NCBI GenBank assembly: GCA_016125095.1
Contig: WGMK01000020.1
Location: forward strand, 1-35,329
Length of the DNA: 35,329 bases
Source of the DNA: Candidatus Hydrogenedens sp.
GTDB lineage: Bacteria > Hydrogenedentota > Hydrogenedentia > Hydrogenedentales > JAEUWI01
Direction: 5' to 3'
This document shows positions 15,958 through 25,730 of the stretch, in pieces. The notes beneath the pieces were generated by a model, which made no database searches, was not told the origin of the DNA, and was given only the letters and a program-made list of their open reading frames with translations. The position numbers were made by a program, and so were the translations under genes. Each line of letters begins with the position of its first letter. Position 1 is the first letter of the stretch.

Positions 15958-16890
15958 TCATAAAACTCTATACGCACGCAAATACTTCACGTCTTGATTC
16001 AAGCGACCATCATCGCCACTGCAACACTCCAAGTACGGTGTCAAACCACCTAGATTCTCGATAGCATCACGGTAGGCGAGGACGCTTATAAGCATAGAAT
16101 ATGATCTCGCTTCAACATCCCCTTCGTTTCTCAAGCGGCTCAGTTCCAGTCCGGGATTCTCGCTTTGTGCTAACCGCTCGCGAAGGCTTGACACTACATT
16201 TGAGTAGGCGTTTTCGACCATGGCAATAGTGTCCAGTTTTTGAAAATTAACTAGTCCATACCATGCAGCGAATCGAACAAGCTCCGAAATTGGATTCCCA
16301 GAAAAATCGCCATCAAGCTGCGCGACCATATCTTTACTATACCACTCGGTAAGGAGGCCACGCAAGTTATCAGTGGACGCAATTTCTCTAAGCAAATCGT
16401 GGGCTTGCTCGGTGCCGGTGCAGCCGATGGCGGTTATGGCAATGAGTTTCGCACTTAGGACAACCCTTTTAATCTTCCACGAGTCCTCTATTGCGAAGTC
16501 GTTGCGAATTATGAAATCGTGCAGAATTTGTGTAGCGATTTCCTCTTCGCCGAACCAGACTAGTGCGTGTATGTAGCTCCTCCAGTTCTCAAGGAAGCTT
16601 TTGTCACCCAATTCTGCGATAATCTGAGCGACCGCTTCTTCGTCAAGTGAAATGGCAGACAGTTGTTTGTAAGTCATTTCGCCATGGATTAACGTCCGTC
16701 CTTCGACTTCGCCAGCGACACTGCTTTGCCTTGACTCCACTTGCCGTAACGGTTCAATCTCGTCCGAGGCGACATTCCGAGCATTCGAAGCTGATCCATT
16801 GTCTCGGCGTGAATGTAAAAGTACTACCGAGGAAATGCAAACCGTGAGCACCGCAAATAGAATCAACGCTTTTCTGTGAGTGGACCGCAT
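15958..16890 (-). CDS. Hypothetical membrane-anchored protein
   Basis: I do not recognise this 310-residue protein. An N-terminal Arg/Lys-flanked hydrophobic segment (KALILFAVLTVCISSVVLLH, about residues 8-27) suggests a signal anchor. The rest is soluble, mostly alpha-helical and Leu/Ala/Glu-rich, in the style of HEAT/TPR-like solenoids (for example LLREIASTDNLRGLLTEWY). Two Cys lie near the C-terminus (LECCSGDD). The ribosome site is weak. A perfect TATAAT lies on the minus strand at 16982-16977 without a good -35. Base composition is clearly AT-richer than in the neighbours, and the gene lies between IS remnants, suggesting transfer. 15762-15957 beyond its stop holds nothing recognisable. 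Confidence 0.7.
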   Translation of the reverse strand: MRSTHRKALILFAVLTVCISSVVLLHSRRDNGSASNARNVASDEIEPLRQVESRQSSVAGEVEGRTLIHGEMTYKQLSAISLDEEAVAQIIAELGDKSFLENWRSYIHALVWFGEEEIATQILHDFIIRNDFAIEDSWKIKRVVLSAKLIAITAIGCTGTEQAHDLLREIASTDNLRGLLTEWYSKDMVAQLDGDFSGNPISELVRFAAWYGLVNFQKLDTIAMVENAYSNVVSSLRERLAQSENPGLELSRLRNEGDVEARSYSMLISVLAYRDAIENLGGLTPYLECCSGDDGRLNQDVKYLRAYRVL

Positions 16891-17023
16891 CTTTTGTATC
16901 CCATACTGCCGTATCGCCAGTTAAAGTGTTAAGCGAATAGACCGCAAAACGGAGCAAGATTCACTCTGGGCCTTGCATTATAAATGAAATTGAGCTGAAA
17001 TTTGCATTTTCTCTAACACTCAT

Positions 17024-20000
17024 CTAGATCCCATAGTTAAAAAACGGTTGCAAGCCCATTCCTGGACAAAGCGATTCGGGAGGGTTGCTAGGATTGGAAT
17101 GGTGGCTAGTTGGTCCCATACCAACACCGCGCCACGCTCCGCGATACATTTCGCACTCACAATTGCTAACCGTACTCATCCATCTTGGATCAGCAAGTGG
17201 GTCGTTCAGAAAAACAGTTGTCATGATTCGCGTCCTTTGCACATGCGTGTTCTCGGTATACAGCGTATGACCGAGGCCGGCGAAGTGGCCTAACTCATGA
17301 ACGATAACGGCAGGATTCCAATCAAAATTCTCGACCGCGAAGATCATTGTTTTCTCCGTGGGGCCTAACGTTGTAAATCCGGGCCCTAGTGTTAGCCCGC
17401 TGACCGGATCGAATACATCTAGTCTCCCGACAAATACCATATCAGTATTGGTATCAAAGAGAACAACTTCTAAGTCCGCTATGGATTCTATATATCGACC
17501 AACACCATACGTGAAAGTTACTTGCGGTATGCTTCCATCCCCTCTGACAATACGGATATCGACATTGCACGCTACGTCATTCGGAACGCGATTTCCGAAT
17601 TCATCGTATACTTCATTTGTGTTATCTCGCTTCAAGAGGTTGGAGCCAAAGGTTGCATATTTCTGTAGCTCAAACGCATCTAATAGCTCGAGTTCCATAT
17701 TTGATGGCGGCCAATCCGCGGAATTGGGTATATATTGTACGGTCGCTTCACGTGTTGCCGTCAGCCACCAGTAAAAGGCGCGCATTAAGTTGCCAGTAGT
17801 TGGTCTCCAGGGCGTTCCCGAAGTGGCTACTGACCGTTCGGAGGTATCAGGAGTTGCACTATAGGAAGTATTGACCCAACTCTGTCCGGCAAGAAGCGAA
17901 GGATAGCTTATCTCCGACCTGCCTTCACTTTGCAGTGAAGCCGGACAAGAAAGGATCAATAGGCCACCTGCCGCATTCAGAGTAAATCCCCTATAGTCGT
18001 CTATTGCGTCCAACGGCATAGGAGGAAGTGTTCCACCTCCTTTAATGCTCAGACCGTCATTTCCGGGCGGCAGAAAAAATATCTTATAGCTATCCTCACC
18101 AGAACCAATCATAGTGCCAGAAGGAAAAACATACTTGAATGGTGCTCCAGGGTCGTCTGAAAGCCCCCATCCGCTGAGATCAAGCTGCTCACCTCCGGTG
18201 TTATGCATTTCAAACCACGGATCAGTCACAAAAATGCAGCTCGCGGGATTAGTACAATCCGCTTCTATGGGGGCACCCAAGATTGTAGGCTGAGTGTGAA
18301 TTTCAGTTACTACGACGTCTCCACACTCGACAGGATTTGTGAGAGGCGCTTCTATGACATCGATAAATAGCTGTTCAGACTCTGGATCATTGCCACAATT
18401 GATTACGAGCGTGTATTCACCGCTGTCGCTTTCCTGGGCGTCGTTTACGCGCAGGATTCGGCCGTATATCTCAATTCGATCCGAAGCCGTGATGGTAGTA
18501 CCATCTTTCTTCCAGATGTAGACCGGTTCGCCGCAAGTGGTGTAGGGCGGCAGCAAGGCTGCGCCTACCGTTGCGTTGATCTGGAAGGAATCCCCGACCG
18601 TGTATGCGTGGGCGGGTACATTGAGGACGAGGGAATCGTCTATGGAGTATTCATAAACACCGGAGTCGGGCCAAGTGTCACGCGGAAGGTTGTCGAAATC
18701 CAGCGGCACGGGGGGGGCAAGCGCAAAGGGCTCGGCACCGCCGAAACCGCCATAGCCGCGATTTATGGCGGGCGACCCATAGGCAGGCCGCAACGTGCCG
18801 CTTATCCAAGTGGGTTCATCGCCGGAGTTCCATGGAGGGTTCAGGGAATACAGGCTCTCCGGTCCGCCTTCAATAACACTGTGGCTGGACATTGCCCCAA
18901 TGGCTGTGTAATCACCGCTATTGCCCCAGATGATACAATTCCCGATCTCCGCTCCTGTCGGTGTCCACAAGTTCACCGTGGCTGCATCGCCGGAATTATC
19001 GATGATGGTATTATGCACAACATACAGACGATCGTTCGTGCCTGTTCGCGCCACGAGGTGAATACCCGCACCTGCGACCGTGGTAGGTGTCGTATCCGTG
19101 AGCGTATTCTCCCGCACTTTGTTATTCGAGGCATGGAATTCCCCATCGGAACGGTCATCGTACACGCCCGCCCCATAGTGGTCTGCGGAATTCTCGTAAA
19201 TGTCGTTCTGGCTGAGCGCTTTACAGTTGTAGACGCCGCCGCCTCGCCCGCCGCTGGCACCATCGGCTTCCGCGGTATTGGCGGTGATTACATTCCCGCG
19301 CAGCTCGCCGAGCATGTTGGCCACGCCGCCGCCAAAGTTTGCCACGTTGTCCTTGATTACGTTGCTGATGATACGGGCTTCGCAGTGGTTGCCCGCGATG
19401 CCGCCGCCGGTTTCGGCGTCGCCGTTTTGGATGGTGAATCCGGTGACCACGCAGATACGGGTTTCGCTCCCTTCCATCGTAATAACGGGGCCGACCCCTC
19501 CGCCATCGAGTATGGTGACGGCGGTGACATCCGGGTTTAGCGGCTCGGTGGAACGGAGCACGACATTCTTGCCCTTCATGTCGATGTTTTCTTCGTAGGT
19601 ACCGGGTTCGACAATAATGGTATTGCCCGTGGGCGCGGCAGTGTCTATGGCTTCCTGGATTGTAGCATACAGCTGGACGCGGGGCTCGCTCTCCTCGATA
19701 GCGCCGTCCACCCGGATAATGCCGGTAGAGACGAGATCAGTGCTTAGTTCCACAAAGTCGAAGGCGGTGTAGGGTTCTTTGGTGGTGTCAGAATCGAAGA
19801 AGCTGGCATTCAACTTGGCATGCCACCGGCCGTTTTCCCAGCGGAAGATATCGTGGAAACCCATGGCTTCGTTGTTCTCGGACCCATCGGGCACATTGCC
19901 ATCCAACTCGACATAGGCTGCTTGGATAAGCCCGTCTTCATTGGTGGCTTGCTTGGTGAGCGGAATCCACGCACGTTTGGTGGGGAACCAGCCCGTGCGG

Positions 20001-21368
20001 AGGAAAACCTGCACCGTTCCCACATCGTAATCGCCGAAAATCATGTTGAAGAAGAGCGGATCATCGGGGTTGATGTCGTACGCATCGACGTAGAAATCGA
20101 AGATGAAAGGCTGATTCCCGTCCTTGCCCGGCTGATTACTGCCGACCAAGGACGTGCCATCGGCCGTGGGAAAGGTGTGAAGCACTCGGGGCGGGGCCAT
20201 CTCTGTATCCGGCCCGCCACCTTCCAAGAAAGTTTTTGAATCGGAATAGCTGAGCGATAGCGTGAGATCGGTCCATTGAGAGCCTTGGGTAGACAAGTTG
20301 GTGCGGTCGAAACCGCGGCCACCGACAAGATCGCCCGCAAGTTCAAACTCGTCACGATTATCCCAGTCGTCGCCCGGGCGCGGCGTAAAAATTGGCGCGT
20401 AAACGTTCGTATACTGCGTACCAACGCGGCCGTCGATATCGGGAAGGAAATCTCCCGGCCCGAGCAGACCGTAGCCATCGGCGTTCACGGGCATCACGGT
20501 GCCATCGGCGAGGCTGACATTCCACACAGAGGAGCGTATTTCCACAGGGACCATCTCATTGTTGACGTTCCCCTTCAGCCGCTCTTCACCATCGAGCCAG
20601 CCGAATCCATCCACGTCGCCTATGATTATGCGTTCGAAGCGCCCGCTGTCATTGCAATCGCCCCGGCAGTTGAGGGAAAGCTGGTCTACCGCGAGTTCGA
20701 TGAAATCGATGGCGGCGTAGTCCTCCGGCGAGTCTTCGCTGTCGATGAACTCCACTTCAAGATAGGCATGCCACTGATCGCCCACGGCCTCGAAGATATC
20801 GTCAAAGCTGAGGCTGTACTGCTGCTCGTAAGGACTGCACGAGAATGGCGTGCCATCGAGCGGGATGAAAGCGTTCTGAATTTCCCCGTTTGCAGAAATG
20901 CGCTGCTTCTGCAGGCAGGTCTCGATGGGGCCTTCGGGAGGAATGGTCCCGGCGCGGGTGGTAAGGCGCACCATCACGCGATCGGCATTGAAATCGCCAA
21001 GCAGTAGATTGAGGAAGAGCGCCTGGGTGTTCGCGAGTTTGCTTTGCGGCACAGAAAAATCGAAGACGAAACTGGGATTGGCGGAACCGGGCAGATTGCT
21101 ACCAATGGTATTCGAATTGCCCGAGTTGGCGGGGAATGCGCCGAGTGCGCGTTCGAGCGGATCCGCCGGAGGCGATCCCGCGAAATAGGCCTGGCTATCG
21201 TTGTAGCTGGTGGAGAGCGTGATGTCCGTGAACTCGGACCCGAAGTCAGTTTCCTCCGCCCACTCGACTTCGTCGCCTGTGACGAAGCTCTTACTGGTCT
21301 CCGCCGAACGCCGATCCCAATCATCGCCTGGGGCCACCTCTGCGGTGGTGGCTCCGTAGTCCCCATCC
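17024..21368 (-). pseudogene. Giant secreted beta-helix / lamin-tail / metzincin protein, 5' end lost to an IS
   Basis: About 1447 residues remain, reading leftward. Two related ~190-residue units come first (each opening PGDDWD, with TDITLSTSYNDS and TDLTLSLSYSDS). A right-handed parallel beta-helix follows at about 19660-18880 (GGGIAGN, GGGVANM, GGGVYN, GAGVYDD ladders), then an Ig-like domain (about 18640-18340; IWKKDG...DSGEYTL), an LTD-like domain (about 18330-17900; VVVTEIHTQPT, LDLSGWGLSDDP) and a C-terminal metalloprotease. The protease zinc motif HELGHFAGLGH (17299-17267) matches HExxHxxGxxH, with a Met-turn-like RIMTTV after it. The frame continues upstream through IS sequence to 21931, but that part is not protein-derived; signal peptide and start are missing. 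The 3' third is AT-richer than the 5' part. Domains look intact, but expression needs a fortuitous start. Confidence 0.85.
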
Positions 21369-21868
21369 TGATCCGTAGCAAAACGCACTCGACGGGGTTC
21401 GGCCCGGAAAAACGGGGGTGGAATCGGCCTTAGGGGCAGACGATTCGGCAGGAAACAGTCCGGCGACGCGCGGGCGGGGTCGGGGGGCTTCGGGGGCGAA
21501 TCGCCGGGGAGGCAGACCCGGCGCGGGCTCGTGGCCGTCGGCCTGCGGCGGCAGAGCGATGGGCGTTGCGGCGTCTGGAACGACGCACCCCATGTGAACC
21601 AAGGCGAGCCAAACGGACCGGACGGGGACCGGAGACCCTCGTTTGGATGTGGCCGGGGATGCCGGTGGGCCTGTCGGCCCCGGCCTGGCCACCCGGCCCG
21701 CTCGCAAACCCCGCTCCGGGGTGTGCAAAAATGTAGGCGTACCCCGCAAGCGCCTGTCGCAAGGCCACTTGCAAGATCTACCCTACACCAAGGGGCACCC
21801 CGTGGACAACCTCCTTTTCGCCCTGATCTCGCTGGCCATGCGTTGGCTGGAGCCGCGGCACAACGCCC
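21369..21868 (+). mobile_element. IS remnant, copy B (left end and first transposase codons)
   Basis: It begins TGATCCGTAGCAAAACG, the same left terminus as copy A, and stays alignable through the ~430-base leader to a GTG at 21802 and the first transposase codons (DNLLFALISLAMRWLEPRHNA). Similarity ends near 21868 and the rest of the element is missing. It lies head-on to the giant secreted gene and has replaced its 5' end. Confidence 0.85.
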
Positions 21869-22064
21869 TACCAAGTACGATCCGACGCTGGAGCTCTCCG
21901 AGAATTCGCGCTTGGAATTTCGGCATGGCACCTAAGCTCTTGGCGCGGATGTGCCTGCGATCTAACGCAGAAGCCATCATTCTCTAATGATCGAAGGCTA
22001 GCATGCCGCCCGGCTTCCTTTCGTCCGGAAGCGTCATTCCCCCACAAGACAAGGGAGCATCCTG
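21869..22064 (+). other. Junction DNA, possible C-terminal gene scrap
   Basis: Immediately after the IS remnant, one plus-strand frame reads TKYDPTLELSENSRLEFRHG then T and a stop at 21935, which looks like the end of a real protein whose body was lost. I do not recognise the family. The remaining ~130 bases carry no gene apart from the GGGAG site of the next one (near 22052). Low certainty. Confidence 0.35.
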
Positions 22065-23168
22065 ATGCCTAAGAGAGGTTTTACGCTTATCGAACTGCTG
22101 GTGGTTATCGCCATCATCGGCATTCTGGCGGCCATTCTGCTGCCCGCTTTGGCCCGTGCGCGCGAGGCCGCGCGCCGCGCGTCGTGCCAGAACAATCTCA
22201 AGCAGATTGGTCTGGTGTTCAAGATGTACTCGAGCGAGGCGCGCGGCGATTCGTTTCCCAAGCTGCAGGACATTCTGCCGGGCATGCGCGATGATCTGCG
22301 CGGCCCGGACATGCGGCAGATTTTTCCGGAGTACATCTCCGACCCCAACGTGTTCCTGTGCCCGTCCGATCCCCAGGTGGACTCCACCGTGTGGGGGCAG
22401 GTCGCGCTGCCGTATCAGGACGGCCTGGATGAAATCCAGACGCTCATCGCCTCGGGGCAGGCGAATGCCAACTGCCTGCTCGCGCACCTGAGCTATCCCA
22501 GATCCTACGTGTACTTCGGCTATGCCGCGCTCGATCCGACCTCGATTGCCGAGGCGTGGTATGCGCTGGAGCAGGCCGCAGAGACCGTGCGCGGACTCGC
22601 GCCTATCGACACCTACCTGCTCGACCTGGGTCCGGGATGCCCCTACAACGACGCGTTCTACGATGACGACGGCGGCACATGGGAGGGCGTCTACGAGATC
22701 CCTGGGGGCGTACGCTATTCCTACGGCGAGCAGGCTGGCGTAACCAATTCGAACGGCGACGCCACGCTGGGCAACCTGACGCTTTCTTTCCGGCAGATTG
22801 GCGAGACGGCGAACGGCCAGCCGATCTATACCGAGGATGTCATCTACCGACTTCGAGAGGGCATTGAGCGATTCTTCTTCACCGACATCAACAATCCCGG
22901 CGCTTCATCGCAGGCGCAGAGCACCATTCCAACCATGATGGATGGGTGGGGGCAGAGCCGCAAACTCTCCGATAACGGCAGCAATGTCTATGGCGAATCC
23001 GCCGGCATCGAGACTTTCAACCATCTGCCGGGCGGCAGCAATGTGCTCTACATGGACGGACATGTCAAGTATGTGCGTTACGACAGCGAATACCCGGTGA
23101 AGGTGGGCGAATTCGGCGCGGGCCGCACGTGGGACGGCGACATCGCCGACAGCATGTCGGGCGGTTGA
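22065..23168 (+). CDS. Prepilin-like (DUF1559/pseudopilin-style) secreted protein, second copy
   Basis: This 367-residue paralogue of the protein at 5243 begins MPKRG then FTLIELLVVIAIIGILAAIL, with an identical mature N-terminal helix (ARAREAARRASCQNNLKQ). The middle is diverged. Shared blocks return at the C-terminus: VIYRLREGIERFFFTDINNP, and HLPGGSNVLYMDGHVKYVRY, an H-X10-DG variant like its paralogue. The ATG has GGGAG eight bases upstream. It is followed by a strong terminator, so it is monocistronic. Role unknown; the signal predicts prepilin-peptidase processing and inner-membrane or pseudopilus assembly. Confidence 0.92.
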   Translation: MPKRGFTLIELLVVIAIIGILAAILLPALARAREAARRASCQNNLKQIGLVFKMYSSEARGDSFPKLQDILPGMRDDLRGPDMRQIFPEYISDPNVFLCPSDPQVDSTVWGQVALPYQDGLDEIQTLIASGQANANCLLAHLSYPRSYVYFGYAALDPTSIAEAWYALEQAAETVRGLAPIDTYLLDLGPGCPYNDAFYDDDGGTWEGVYEIPGGVRYSYGEQAGVTNSNGDATLGNLTLSFRQIGETANGQPIYTEDVIYRLREGIERFFFTDINNPGASSQAQSTIPTMMDGWGQSRKLSDNGSNVYGESAGIETFNHLPGGSNVLYMDGHVKYVRYDSEYPVKVGEFGAGRTWDGDIADSMSGG

Positions 23169-23202
23169 TCGCCTTTTTGCATTCCCGGCAATTCCATCTT
23201 CG

Positions 23203-23240
23203 CGGCGCCCGGTCGGACAACGACCGGGCGCCGTGCTTTT
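23203..23240 (+). terminator. Intrinsic terminator after the second prepilin-like gene
   Basis: A perfect 13-bp G/C-rich stem (23203-23215 with 23221-23233) closes a GACAA loop and is followed by TGCTTTT. It lies 35 bases after the stop of the gene ending at 23168 and separates it from the secreted-protein cluster. Confidence 0.85.
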
Positions 23241-23496
23241 GTGCCTATGCACGCAATCGAATGCTCATACCTGGCGAGAGCCGCGCTAACAAAACCTTAT
23301 CGCGAACAAAACAATCGCTTCATCCACCCTTAGTAATCCTCTGGAATGATACGCACCAATGCAGGAAGCGGGAAGGCGCATGCGCGCGGCCATCCCTGTC
23401 CACTTGGGGTACTTACGGACAGCATGCCGGGGCATTCCCGGGCCGAGCCGCGCGCACGCCGAAATCGGCTCATCACTTCAAGAGGAGACAGGAATC

Positions 23497-25671
23497 ATGT
23501 CAATCCGCAACGGTGTCTTTTTTTCTTTTCTGCTGTGCGCAGTCGCCGTGGGTGCACACGCGGCGACCGTGTTTGAAGAAGATTTTCAGGACAACTTCAA
23601 CGACACCATCGACAATGCAAACGACGACTTCCAGCAGATGACCCGCGTCAGCGTGGCCAGCACCGGGCAGAATGCCGACTGGCACATTTTCGATTTCAGC
23701 GGCAATGTGTTTGCTCGCGTGAACGGCTTTGGTGCCGATGTTGCCAGCGACGACTGGTTGATTACGCCGGCGCTCAATCTCACTGGGGCGACGTCCGCTG
23801 CGGTCGAGTTCGATTCCGCGTACAACTTCACCGGTCCGACACTCGAGTTGAAGGTGTCGACGAATTACAACCCGGGCGTCAATCCGGCGCCGTCTTCGGC
23901 CACCTGGACCCCGCTTACGTTTACCGAACCCTCGACCGGCAGCTACACCTTCGGTGGCTCCGGGGTGGTGAACCTCACGCCCTATATTAGTTCCGCCACC
24001 TACGTCGCCTGGCGCTACACCTCCACCGGCGTGGCCTCAGGAGAGAGCCGCGTATGGGAACTCGACAACATCGTCGTCTACACCGATGGAGTGCAGACCG
24101 GTGGCGAGGGCGAAGGTGAGGGGGTAGTGGAAGGCGAAGGGGAGGGCGCTGTCGAGGGCGAAGGTGAGAGCGTCGGCGAGGGCGACATGATCATCAGCGA
24201 GTACATCGAGGGGTCGTCGAACAATAAAGCCATCGAGATCTTCAACGGCAAGACGACCAGCGAAAGCCTGACGGGCTACACGCTGGCGCTGTTCTCCAAC
24301 GGCTCGCCCACGGCTACCGTCGAAGTCGACCTGACCACCTACGCCGCTTCGCTGCCCGCGCGCGGTACCCTGGTTATTGCCAACTCGTCGGCCAATGGCG
24401 CCATCCTCGCGCTGGCCGACGGCACGTGCGCCTTCCCGGATTGCCCGATTACCTACAACGGCAACGATGCGGTGGCGCTGTACAAGAACGGCACCGCGAT
24501 CGATGTGGTGGGCGTTATTGGCCAGGACCCGGGCACGGCCTGGGTTTCGGGCGCGGTATCCACTCAGAACCAGACGCTCCGCCGCAAGAGCTTTGTGTGC
24601 TCCGGCAACCCCGACGGCTTTGCGACCCTGTCGACCTTGGCCTTCGAGTGGAACACCTTTGCGATCGACACCACCAACGGCCTCGGCAGCCATGTGATTG
24701 ACTGCACCCTGACGCCCGAAGGCGAACCTGAAGGGGCGACCGAGGGCGAAGGGGAGCCGGAAGGGACGCTGGATTGCACCGAGGTGTTCTCGGAGGACTT
24801 CGAGAGCAACTTCAACAGCACCACGAACAACGACCTCGACAACTTCGAGGACATGCTGCGCGTCAGTGTGGCCAGCACCGGCAACGAGGCCAACTGGCAC
24901 ATTTTCGGCTCCGGCGGCGGCCAGTTCGCGCGAATTAACGGCTTCGGCGCGGACGTCGCCAGCGACGACTGGCTCATCACACCGGCGCTGAACCTCGGCG
25001 ATTATGCCAGCGCTATCCTCACCTTCGACTCTGCCTACAATTTCGGCGGCCCGGCACTGCAAGTGCTCGTGTCGAACAACTACAACCCGGCGGTACACAC
25101 CAATCCCGGCACCGCGGCCTGGACTGCCCTCAACCCGACCCTGCCGACGGTGAGCGGCTACGTGTTCGCCTCCTCTGGCAACGTCATTCTGAGCACCGTT
25201 GGGCCCAACACCCGCGTGGCTTTCCGCTACACCACGAACGGCACCGCCGGCGGCGACGGGCGCGTGTGGGAGGTGGACAACATCGCGGTGTGCGGCCAGC
25301 CGGAGCCCCCGGCAGGTCCGGCCACCTCGCTCTCCTACATCCTCGAGCTCGACGAGAGCCGTTGTCTCGAAGTGCCGAATCCCGGCACCGCGACCGATGG
25401 GGATTTCAGCTGGTCCTTCACGCCCCAGGGCGGCTCGACACCGACCCCATTGGCTGAAACGGGCCGTAGCTACTGCATCGTCGGCGCGCAATACAGCGAC
25501 GCCGGCACCTACCGCGCAACCTACGAAGACGGCGCCACGAAGAGTCTCGTGACCTTTGTGTTCTACGTGAGCGTTGTCGAGAACCTGCCCGTGGGCGGCA
25601 TGCTCGGCCTGTCCACCGTGGCCGCCTTGCTCGCCAGCGCCGGTGCGCTTGGCCTGCGCCGCCGCAAATAA
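23497..25671 (+). CDS. Secreted multidomain protein: choice-of-anchor J-like / LTD / choice-of-anchor J-like / Ig-like / C-terminal sorting signal
   Basis: This 724-residue protein starts with a signal peptide (MSIRNGVFFSFLLCAVAVGA, cleaved near HAA). Domain 1 (about 25-198) opens EEDFQDNFND and contains ASDDWLITPALNL, a choice-of-anchor J/cleaved-adhesin-type jelly roll. An EG-rich linker (about 201-230) leads to an LTD-like domain (231-405; ISEYIEGSSNNKAIEIFN, TYNGNDAVALYKNG, TLRRK). A second linker is followed by a second J-like domain (430-602) and an Ig-like domain (610-698; YSDAGTYRATYEDG). The tail LPVGGMLGLSTVAALLASAG ending in LRRRK is a motif-helix-basic sorting signal. The ATG at 23497 has AGGAG nine bases upstream; the frame from 23359 is too long. 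23241-23496 is gene-free, without a clear promoter. It is the first gene of the cluster. Confidence 0.88.
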   Translation: MSIRNGVFFSFLLCAVAVGAHAATVFEEDFQDNFNDTIDNANDDFQQMTRVSVASTGQNADWHIFDFSGNVFARVNGFGADVASDDWLITPALNLTGATSAAVEFDSAYNFTGPTLELKVSTNYNPGVNPAPSSATWTPLTFTEPSTGSYTFGGSGVVNLTPYISSATYVAWRYTSTGVASGESRVWELDNIVVYTDGVQTGGEGEGEGVVEGEGEGAVEGEGESVGEGDMIISEYIEGSSNNKAIEIFNGKTTSESLTGYTLALFSNGSPTATVEVDLTTYAASLPARGTLVIANSSANGAILALADGTCAFPDCPITYNGNDAVALYKNGTAIDVVGVIGQDPGTAWVSGAVSTQNQTLRRKSFVCSGNPDGFATLSTLAFEWNTFAIDTTNGLGSHVIDCTLTPEGEPEGATEGEGEPEGTLDCTEVFSEDFESNFNSTTNNDLDNFEDMLRVSVASTGNEANWHIFGSGGGQFARINGFGADVASDDWLITPALNLGDYASAILTFDSAYNFGGPALQVLVSNNYNPAVHTNPGTAAWTALNPTLPTVSGYVFASSGNVILSTVGPNTRVAFRYTTNGTAGGDGRVWEVDNIAVCGQPEPPAGPATSLSYILELDESRCLEVPNPGTATDGDFSWSFTPQGGSTPTPLAETGRSYCIVGAQYSDAGTYRATYEDGATKSLVTFVFYVSVVENLPVGGMLGLSTVAALLASAGALGLRRRK

Positions 25672-25730
25672 ACCTGCCGCACTCTTGGGAACTGAGACTC
25701 GCAAGTGAACTCATAAAGGAGACGGAAAAA

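Noticed and set aside
21369..21931. N-terminal 188 residues of the long minus-strand frame as part of the metzincin protein
   Set aside because: The DNA is IS left-end sequence alignable with 13332-13830; the apparent protein is Pro/Arg-rich and has no signal peptide.
24037..25704. Long open frames antisense to the secreted-protein cluster (also 28400-29518, 29591-30529, 32688-33632)
   Set aside because: Low-complexity Arg/Gly/Val-rich translations without start signals or recognisable motifs; they mirror codon bias of the true strand.
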